From NCBI GenBank assembly GCA_964566545.1, contig CAZMIX010000040.1, positions 1-22,129 of the forward strand: a stretch of DNA of 22,129 bases, read 5' to 3'. Numbering within the stretch: the stretch's first letter is position 1; each line of letters starts with the position of its first letter. The notes below the pieces were generated by a model that did no database searches, had not been told where the DNA came from, and was given only the letters and a program-made list of their open reading frames with translations. Source of the stretch: JAEYFP01 sp964566545. Lineage in GTDB: Bacteria > Bacillota > Clostridia > Lachnospirales > Lachnospiraceae. The position numbers and the translations under genes were made by a program. Below are positions 16,318 to 22,129 of this stretch, piece by piece.

Positions 16318-16368
16318 TCTGATCCCCCATTTCAATCATCAATTTATAATATTATGTATATGCATAAG

Positions 16369-17664
16369 TTATAAAGAAAATTTGATAATATCAAAACTGG
16401 CATTAATCATAGAAAACAGCTGCTGGTTATAGCTTGCTATGTTCCATAAGCCTGTACCTGCCAAATCATAATCTATGATCATATCATCTAGGGCCCTCAT
16501 GCTTCTGACATCTATAAACCACACAATATGCGGTTCCGAAGTCCCTGAATTAGTCTTATTATACGTATAAAAGGGGGTTTGAGATGCTTCATCCAGTTGA
16601 ATTATTGCGCGGTGTTCATAAGCTAATGTGATTGCAGAATTTAACGACAGTATGTTTATATCGGAAAAATTAGGAGTAAACGGAAGCGCCCAATCTAAAC
16701 CCATCAGGGGTTTGCCCATAGAAAGATTATGTGGAGAAACGAGACCGGTCACATGTTCAATAAACGATCTGATTTGTAAAATATAACTTACAGGTGCGGG
16801 AGGATTTGCTTTCTTTCCCCAGATCTCCTGCAGGAAAATGATTCTGTCTACTACTAGGCTTATACTATAATAATCAATATTTTCATAAGCGGAGGAATCG
16901 TCCTTTTCTTTTGAATAATCACAGCTAATTGTAAGCATAAAAATATATCCTTCATCTCTAAGCACCTTTGATATCTTCGTAAATGCATCTAAATATAAGC
17001 TTTGATTATATTCCGTAATATTACCAATCAGAAAGTTTACCCCATGATATCCTTTTGACTTTATGATTTGAAGTGCTTGATTAATTAATTTATTTTGCCC
17101 TTCATAATCAAGTAATAATTTATAGCTAAACTCGACATTCAGTTCCTCTTTTGAGGAGAATGAAGAAATCATTAATAGCGGAATCGTATTGTATTCCTTG
17201 GACAGTTTAATCATTTCATTATCATCGTTGCTGCTAATTATGATCGCGTTTTCAGAAATTCGATAATTATAAATAGAAAGGTATGTTAAATAAAGCAAAG
17301 CCTGTTTCAATATATCCCGATTTAACAATGCATGTGTATAACCGTTTACCTGAATCTCCCTGCTCCTGTTATAATGGATTACTAAGGATTCGCCCGGATA
17401 GATATATTTTCTGTCATTTAAAAACGGATTATTTCTGACTAACTGTAATATGGAAATTTCATTGGAATCAGCAATGGACTCTAATGTGTCACCTCGCTTA
17501 ACAAGATAGGTCTGTTTCGGATAAAGAATCACCAAAGCCTGACCCTGAACCAAAGCATTGGGATTAATCAGTCCATTATCACTGACCAGCCGTTCAACTG
17601 ATATGCCGTAATGATGTGCTATTGAATTAATTGTATCACCGAGTTGAACGACATAAATTTCCAT
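16369..17664 (-). CDS. Two LysM domains plus degenerate GH18 domain (SleL/YaaH-like)
   Basis: 431 residues. LysM1 (about 2-48, VVQLGDTINSIAHHYGIS) and LysM2 (52-98, LVKRGDTLESIADSNEIS) bind N-acetylglucosamine glycans. Residues 104-431 match the GH18 domain of spore cortex hydrolases of the SleL/YaaH type (GYTHALLNRDILKQ, the barrel strands, and the C-terminal DLAGTGLWNIASYNQQL). The catalytic strand normally reads like GVNIDFEYV; here it is GVNFLIGNI (208-216), so the Asp and catalytic Glu are gone. No signal peptide, as usual for spore-localised members. ATG at 17664 follows GAGGT. It is the first gene of an operon with two Csp-like proteins. It probably anchors to cortex or coat glycan without cutting it (inference). 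Confidence 0.85.
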   Translation of the reverse strand: MEIYVVQLGDTINSIAHHYGISVERLVSDNGLINPNALVQGQALVILYPKQTYLVKRGDTLESIADSNEISILQLVRNNPFLNDRKYIYPGESLVIHYNRSREIQVNGYTHALLNRDILKQALLYLTYLSIYNYRISENAIIISSNDDNEMIKLSKEYNTIPLLMISSFSSKEELNVEFSYKLLLDYEGQNKLINQALQIIKSKGYHGVNFLIGNITEYNQSLYLDAFTKISKVLRDEGYIFMLTISCDYSKEKDDSSAYENIDYYSISLVVDRIIFLQEIWGKKANPPAPVSYILQIRSFIEHVTGLVSPHNLSMGKPLMGLDWALPFTPNFSDINILSLNSAITLAYEHRAIIQLDEASQTPFYTYNKTNSGTSEPHIVWFIDVRSMRALDDMIIDYDLAGTGLWNIASYNQQLFSMINASFDIIKFSL

Positions 17665-17693
17665 ACTGACCTCGCATCAAACCTTCACTAACT

Positions 17694-17722
17694 TAGTTTA
17701 TGCTTACTTATGTACATATGTT
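17694..17722 (-). promoter_or_regulatory. Possible sigma-K-type promoter of the LysM/Csp operon
   Basis: Minus strand: AACA (17719-17722), 16-bp spacer, CATAAACTA (17694-17702). This fits the B. subtilis sigma-K consensus mACm-N16-CATAnnnTA. It lies 30 bp before the ATG. The match suits a mother-cell sporulation operon, but such short motifs need an expression test. Confidence 0.4.
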
Positions 17723-17793
17723 AATGCGGGTCTCCAATTTCGATGATATGATTATCACTTTATGCTCCTTAAAACATGTTTTTCCGTAAATGC

Positions 17794-17821
17794 AAAAAAT
17801 ACCTGAAAGCCTCCGTTTCAG
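17794..17821 (-). terminator. Terminator of the GGDEF/HD-GYP sensor gene
   Basis: On the minus strand CTGAAA-N7-TTTCAG (17803-17821) is followed by GTATTTTTTG. It lies 16 bp after the stop. Confidence 0.7.
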
Positions 17822-17837
17822 AAAACTATTAGGCAGT

Positions 17838-20105
17838 TCAAATAGGGAAATTCTTAAGCATATCAATAAACCGGGATGCTAGTTCCGGGTCATAGCGTAC
17901 TCCGGTATTTTTCTCAATCTCGCAAATCGCCTCCTCCTTTGATAAGGACGGTCTGTATACCCTTTCTGACCGCATTACGCAATAATCGGTAACTAAAGCC
18001 AGAACTTTCGATTCATATGGTATTTGCTTTTCATCTAATCCCCTGGGATATCCGGATCCATCTATATTTTCATGATGGCACAGCACAATTTCCGCTACTT
18101 CGCTATAGCTGCCAATATTCTTTAAAATATGGAACGCCGAAGCAGGGTGCGTCTGCATCTCTTTCCTTTCTTCCTCGCTCAGCTTTCCCTTCCTAAAAAA
18201 ATAATGATATTCCGTCGATATATTTCCGATATCATAGACCAACGCCGATTTTTCAATCCTCTTTGCGCTAGCGCCGCCCAACTCTAAAAATAATGAAAAC
18301 TGCTTGGCAAGCCTTACTGCCATATAGGTTTCTTTCTTTTTTACAGGAAACAGTTCAAAATATCTTTGAATAATAGATGTTAGAATTTTATTCTTAACAT
18401 TGGTGTTGCTGACCATTTTGTCTTCGTACATTTTTTCATCCGCTTCTTTAAAAGTCTCTGCGAATGAAAAAACACTGCCGGTATGCACCGCACAGCCAAA
18501 CGCCGCTGATACCGGAAAATCTTCAACACGGTAAGCGGATAATTCCTGCTCTATTTTTTTAATTCGCTCAGAAAGAACTTCCTGATCTATATTGGAAATT
18601 AATATCGCAAATTCATCACCGCCGATACGCGCAACTGTTTTGGCATCGGAAAATCTTTCTTTTATTATGTTGGCATAAGTTACTATTAACTGATCTCCTA
18701 TCAAATGACCCCGGGAATCATTGATCAGTTTCAATGCATTGATGTCAGAAATGATAAGTCCCAAAGGATAATATGCTTCCTGTAATAATTCTTTAAATTT
18801 CATCTCAAAAAACCTTCTGTTATGTAATCCTGTCAGCTGGTCATGATAATTCAAATATTCTATTTCCCGATTTTTCTCAAGTCTTTCACTGATATTATGA
18901 TAAACATATACATATCCATCCAAAAATTGGTCATCATTTATTATTTTATAAAAGCTTCCCTCCACAAACAGTTCCCGGTCATTTCCGCACAAAAAACACT
19001 CCTTTCCTGCATCAGAAAGAAAGCTAATATCCATCACATTTTGGTTGATGTCTTTAAAGCTGAATACCGAATCAAATGCCTAGCCGATGATTTTGAATGA
19101 ATCCATATGAAACTGGGCATTCACAGCCTCATTAATAATTTGTATCTGATTATTTTTATCTATAACAACAATTCCATCCCCAATTGATTTTAAAATAATA
19201 TTCAGAAAATTATTATCTATACTAAGCTTATCGTTAATCTCTTCTTTATTTTGCAAATTCTGCTGTATTAACTGACTCATTTCATTAAGAGAACCCAGAA
19301 GCAGCCCTATTTCGTCACTCCGCTTCAGGTACTTTTCCGGAATCAGCTTATCAAACCTGGTCTTTGAAACAGCTTGCGCGTAGGTGCTCGCAAACAAAAC
19401 CGGAGTGACTATATTTTTTGTGATCATCAAGCTTACAATAATAGCAAAAACAAAGAACGCCACAACAATTACAAGATGTTCGATAGTATGCTGCCGCAAT
19501 ATCCTGTTTTGTTCTGCAGTTTTACTTTTGATCAACTCATCAATTGTATCCGTGTATAATCCCGTTCCGATGATCCAGTCAAATTCTTCATAATATGCAC
19601 TGTATGCTCTTTTCGGTTTGGGATCTTTTTCTCCCTCTTTAGGAAAATAATAATCAGTGTAGTCGCCGCCCGCTTTCGCTTTTTCAATGACTTCCCGCAC
19701 TACATACTTTCCCTTAATATCCTGAAAATCATAGCGATTTGTTCCTTCCGTCTGACTTCCGTAGAGAATAACGTTGATCCCTTCTGAGGTATCTACCCAA
19801 AAATATCCGTTCCCCTCATATCTCATGTTCCTAATAATGTCCGCTATTTTATATTGAATTACTTCCTCCGGCATATTTTCTTTTTCGTATTGCCTTCTAA
19901 GACCATCAATCACGGATACTGCTACTGTAATCTGATTTTTTAGTAAATTATCACAGTCCTCCCTGATGTTACTTTCTAAAACCATAAGACTATTTCTGTT
20001 CATTTCGGCTTTTTTTAACAAATCAAAAAAGATTAGTATCATGATGAGTACAAAACCGCTCATGGTAATCAGCAATATTTTTTTTGTGATGCTCCACCTT
20101 TGCAT
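17838..20105 (-). pseudogene. Cache-HAMP-PAS-GGDEF-HD-GYP sensor, interrupted by an in-frame TAG
   Basis: ATG at 20105 follows GGGGGAGG. The first 341 codons give a membrane helix (about 10-28), a single-Cache extracellular domain (GNGYFWVDTSEG, FDWIIGTGLY), a second helix (about 210-230), a HAMP region and the start of a PAS domain (ILKSIGDGIVVIDKNNQIQIINEAV). TAG at 19080-19082 stops it. The same frame then continues AFDSVFSFKDINQNVMDISF through the rest of PAS, GGDEF (RIGGDEFAIL) and HD-GYP (HHENIDGSGYPRGL) to the stop at 17838. One base change explains the break. No Shine-Dalgarno precedes the ATG at about 19034, so separate translation of the back half is doubtful. The HD pair itself reads YD (LVYDIGNI), so phosphodiesterase activity is doubtful even if read through. 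Intended role: c-di-GMP turnover in response to a small extracellular ligand. Confidence 0.85.
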
Positions 20106-20175
20106 ATGTTTCCTCCCCCAATGCCGTCAAAGCCGAGTGAGAACGGATTCAACCCTAAGCCGCAGACTTAAACAA

Positions 20176-20220
20176 AGGATGCCTTAAATAAAACCTTGTT
20201 TTATCCGAATAAGGCATCCT
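20176..20220. terminator. Strong hairpin between the MFS gene and the Cache-GGDEF gene
   Basis: An 11-bp outer stem (AGGATGCCTTA, 20176-20186, with 20210-20220) encloses a 7-bp inner stem (ATAAAAC/GTTTTAT, 20188-20204). On the plus strand TCCTGTTTTTT follows, the form of an intrinsic terminator, yet no plus-strand gene ends here. On the minus strand the T-run is weak (CCTTTGTTT) and the hairpin falls in the leader of the sensor gene. It may end MFS transcription, be a leader element, or end an unseen plus-strand RNA. Confidence 0.55.
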
Positions 20221-20282
20221 CCTGTTTTTTCATTTGGTTATGTCAGATAATTGTTAAAAATTGTTTCAGGATTGCTATATAA

Positions 20283-20312
20283 ATTATACATCATCTTACC
20301 CTTATTTTTCAA
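20283..20312 (-). promoter_or_regulatory. Probable promoter of the Cache-GGDEF sensor
   Basis: Minus strand: TTGAAA (20307-20312), 18-bp spacer, perfect TATAAT (20283-20288). Transcription would start near 20276 and give a leader of about 170 nt that includes the 20176-20220 hairpin. Confidence 0.55.
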
Positions 20313-20372
20313 CAAAATTCTACATTCGTCTAGAACTTCTTCTGGGATTTTATGGCAGATGTGGGACTTGGG

Positions 20373-21656
20373 TTAAAAAACTTCCTCCTTTTCTTTCTCG
20401 AATTCAGGATCACGAATACGACCAACGATAATAATTGCCGCGATGAAAATAATGAAGCTAAATAAAAACGGCAGACGGCGGTCAATACTCGATAACCATC
20501 CCGCAAAGTAACCAAAAGGCGAGGCAAATGCAATGGTAAAAGACATAATCAAAGCATTAATACGAGCTCGCTCCTGCGGATTAATGTTCAGCTGAAGCAA
20601 GGCATCTTTACGAGGTCCTACAAGGGAGCTGGCTACTGCCATAACAAAGACATAAATGATAATAAACGGTATACCGCCGATCGGAGTCAATATCAGAAGA
20701 ATGGAACACGCAGCACTCAATACCAGACCGATCCACATGGGAATTCGAAATTTTACAGACTCCAAGCGATGCTGTATTCCAATCATGAAAATCAGCATCA
20801 CAGTCGCATTCAAAATGGGGAAAAAAGCCAGATAACGATCTGCTATGCCCAGTCTTTGTGTCACATATAAGCTAAAGAAGTTCGTGATGATAAGATTTGT
20901 GATATGTAATATCACAGAGACAATAACTACTTTCATAACCTCTTTATTCCGTAGCACTTTGGGGATCAAATCCTTGTATTCATATAACATCTGTAAAACA
21001 GAAGTGTCTTTCGTCTCGGCCATACGAATCTTTCCTTGCTTCGTTTCCTCGCAATACCGAAAAGTAACAATTACTTTAATCAGCATATTTAAAGCGAAAA
21101 CAACATATAAAACACGGATAACCGGAATCACGGTAAAGAAGTTTATCAACAATCCCGAAATGGGTGCAAAAAAGATTGCAACGAGACCGCCTATGTTTAC
21201 CCATGTATAGATTCCTAATAAATCCTTGGAATCTGCATCTTCAATCAGCAGACAAAACCACGCCGTCTGGTTAATCTGTTCAAAACTATTAAATAAAACT
21301 GCAATTAAAAAGAGCCAAAAGTTATTTGAAACAGCCCATATTAAGCAAGCGACACTCCAGCCAAAGAAATCACCCAGCATAGTTGTAACTTTGCGTCCCA
21401 GCTTATCGGTGATTATTCCGCCAAAGAAGGAAAAAAACACCTGAACAAACATAGCTATCGACAGAATCAATCCGATCTGAACGTCCGTTATTCCCTGCGT
21501 ATACATATATAACGTGGCAAAAGGTATGATTAAATTATATGGAATCCCCCAAAGAGGCTCCATTAAAATTAGATTTCTTGGATTTCCTTTGTTATATTTC
21601 AACAACTCGATTAGCGGGTGCTTACGTAAAGATTTTATTTTTTGTCCTGTATTCAT
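20373..21656 (-). CDS. MFS transporter
   Basis: 427 residues from ATG at 21656. GGAG lies 6 bp upstream; a longer in-frame reading runs back into a relic gene and is not a real start. About twelve hydrophobic segments are visible. The MFS loop 2-3 motif is present as GGIITDKLGRKVTTMLGD, and the second half has a cognate charged loop (VGPRKDALLQLNINPQERARINAL), a form seen in drug or sugar efflux members. The substrate cannot be told. The C-terminus is charged (DPEFEKEKEEVF). It has its own extended -10 promoter in the relic upstream. No regulator is intact next to it; the upstream relic resembles a MocR regulator that may once have controlled it. Confidence 0.88.
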   Translation of the reverse strand: MNTGQKIKSLRKHPLIELLKYNKGNPRNLILMEPLWGIPYNLIIPFATLYMYTQGITDVQIGLILSIAMFVQVFFSFFGGIITDKLGRKVTTMLGDFFGWSVACLIWAVSNNFWLFLIAVLFNSFEQINQTAWFCLLIEDADSKDLLGIYTWVNIGGLVAIFFAPISGLLINFFTVIPVIRVLYVVFALNMLIKVIVTFRYCEETKQGKIRMAETKDTSVLQMLYEYKDLIPKVLRNKEVMKVVIVSVILHITNLIITNFFSLYVTQRLGIADRYLAFFPILNATVMLIFMIGIQHRLESVKFRIPMWIGLVLSAACSILLILTPIGGIPFIIIYVFVMAVASSLVGPRKDALLQLNINPQERARINALIMSFTIAFASPFGYFAGWLSSIDRRLPFLFSFIIFIAAIIIVGRIRDPEFEKEKEEVF

Positions 21657-21679
21657 TGGTTTCTCCATTTTATAACTAG

Positions 21680-21990
21680 TATTTTTCTCATTGCTAATTA
21701 TAGCATACAATTTCCGCTTCCGCAGGAATTCGGTCAATGCTGCCTGTTCCAGAATCGGGTTCTGAACATCCATGTAATTGCGGTAATGTCTCCATTTGGA
21801 CTGCAGCGGCTTTGGCAGCACCGCAAAACCCAGTCGGAGAGCCGGAATTTTATCCGTATTCTGCGCTCTTTCACTTTGTTGTGTCGGTATGCTTCACAAA
21901 CAGTGTTACGGAAAACTCCCAAGCCTTTTGCAAGACTGGTAAATGCACAGGCATCGGGACATTTACCATCGTTGAGGAGCAACACCCTCA
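21680..21990 (-). pseudogene. Relic of a MocR-type (GntR/aminotransferase) regulator
   Basis: Two pieces in different frames. The first (about 21990 to 21850) reads SLAKGLGVFRNTVCEAYRH, a GntR-type helix-turn-helix with its normal SRNTV changed to FRNTV. The second (about 21848 to 21680) reads KIPALRLGFAVLPKPL, then QNPILEQAALTEFLRK, which matches the last third of MocR aminotransferase domains. The some 200 or more residues that should lie between are missing and the second piece runs in frame into the MFS coding region. It is therefore an internally deleted remnant. A chance match is possible for the first piece; the second is stronger. Confidence 0.5.
21697..21705 (-). promoter_or_regulatory. 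Extended -10 promoter of the MFS gene
   Basis: Minus strand TGCTATAAT (21697-21705) is a perfect extended -10 (TGnTATAAT). There is no good -35. It lies 41 bp before the ATG, inside the MocR relic. Confidence 0.55.
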
Positions 21991-22129
21991 TTTTGAACTG
22001 TTGCAAATTTTGCAACAGTTGACTCTCGTGACAGTTCTCCATCTTCAAAAACATTTTTTATATGCCTTGAAATCGTGGATTTATCTCTCTGAAACAAGTC
22101 TGCCATCTGTTCCAAAGACAACCATACTG
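21963..22129 (-). pseudogene. RhuM family protein fragment, cut by the right edge and ended early
   Basis: The minus frame reads VWLSLEQMADLFQRDKSTIS, then RHIKNVFEDGELSRESTVAK and FATVQNEG. This is the N-terminal helix-turn-helix region of RhuM (virulence protein) family members, which are normally about 300 residues or more. After NEG it leaves the family (VAPQRW) and stops at 21963-21965. The missing part should begin with the conserved YYNLD and GYRV blocks. The junction with the MocR relic at about 21970-21985 suggests a deletion that fused two damaged genes. RhuM genes are common on mobile and genomic-island DNA. Confidence 0.75.
21996..22020. repeat. 25-bp perfect inverted repeat inside the RhuM fragment
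   Basis: AACTGTTGCAAA (21996-22007) and TTTGCAACAGTT (22009-22020) are perfect complements around one central base. It encodes part of STVAKFATVQ, so it may partly reflect codon coincidence, but it lies about 10-30 bp from the point where the RhuM frame is lost and could have promoted rearrangement. Confidence 0.6.

Noticed and set aside
17665..17837. c-di-GMP riboswitch near the GGDEF gene end
   Set aside because: The sequence lacks the conserved core, and the only clear structure is a terminator hairpin.
21657..21821. A 482-residue start for the MFS transporter at 21821
   Set aside because: The extra 55 residues match the tail of a MocR aminotransferase, and the promoter and Shine-Dalgarno lie downstream of that start.
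1..22129. tRNA, rRNA, CRISPR arrays, transposase genes
   Set aside because: I looked for cloverleaf-like segments, regularly spaced repeats and transposase motifs and saw none that hold up.

Overview
The window looks like the chromosome of a spore-forming, anaerobic Firmicute of the Clostridia, most likely a Lachnospiraceae-type gut bacterium. This rests on moderate-to-low GC, strong Shine-Dalgarno sites, a GTP-type PEP carboxykinase, Csp-like germination subtilases, a LysM/GH18 spore-type protein, a zinc ABC operon led by a Fur-family regulator, and a Cache-GGDEF-HD-GYP sensor. Species cannot be named from the sequence alone. Almost every gene is on the minus strand; the one clear exception is a subtilase at 11102-12844.

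Left part (1-3220). The 5' part of an AAA-type ATPase gene runs off the left edge. A two-gene unit follows: a NapH-like membrane 4Fe-4S protein and a PadR regulator whose frame is broken. A 15-bp inverted repeat brackets the -10 box of its promoter. Next is a TetR regulator with a near-perfect 24-bp palindrome just downstream of its own -10.

Metabolic and hypothetical part (3221-6925). pckG has a strong terminator and a leader of roughly 190 nt. It is followed by a small MpsC (DUF2294) protein and a BtrH-like protein.

Zinc operon (6933-11000, minus). The order is zur, a small His/Cys membrane protein, znuA, znuC, znuB (frameshifted) and a conserved lipoprotein. It is driven by a TTGACA-N17-TAAAAT promoter with a 7-1-7 palindrome (Fur/Zur-box form) at the expected transcription start.

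Germination-like locus (11102-17722). There are three Csp-like subtilases and one LysM-GH18-like protein. The minus operon is LysM-GH18-like, then a subtilase with a complete D-H-S triad, then a paralogue whose catalytic Ser is Gly. The third subtilase, with a full triad, is on the plus strand and converges on the last gene with a 10-bp tail overlap. The GH18-like protein also lacks the Asp and Glu of its catalytic motif. The locus therefore pairs intact proteases with a pseudoprotease and a probable pseudo-glycosidase, which recalls the CspC/CspB logic of clostridial spore germination. This is the most interesting system in the window.

Right part (17794-22129). A Cache-HAMP-PAS-GGDEF-HD-GYP sensor is interrupted by one in-frame TAG. 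It is followed by an MFS transporter with an extended -10 promoter, a relic of a MocR-type (GntR/aminotransferase) gene, and the disrupted end of a RhuM-family gene at the right edge.

Three otherwise well-conserved genes (padR, znuB and the GGDEF sensor) each carry one disabling lesion. Either the strain has real decay or phase variation, or the assembly has base errors; reads would settle it.
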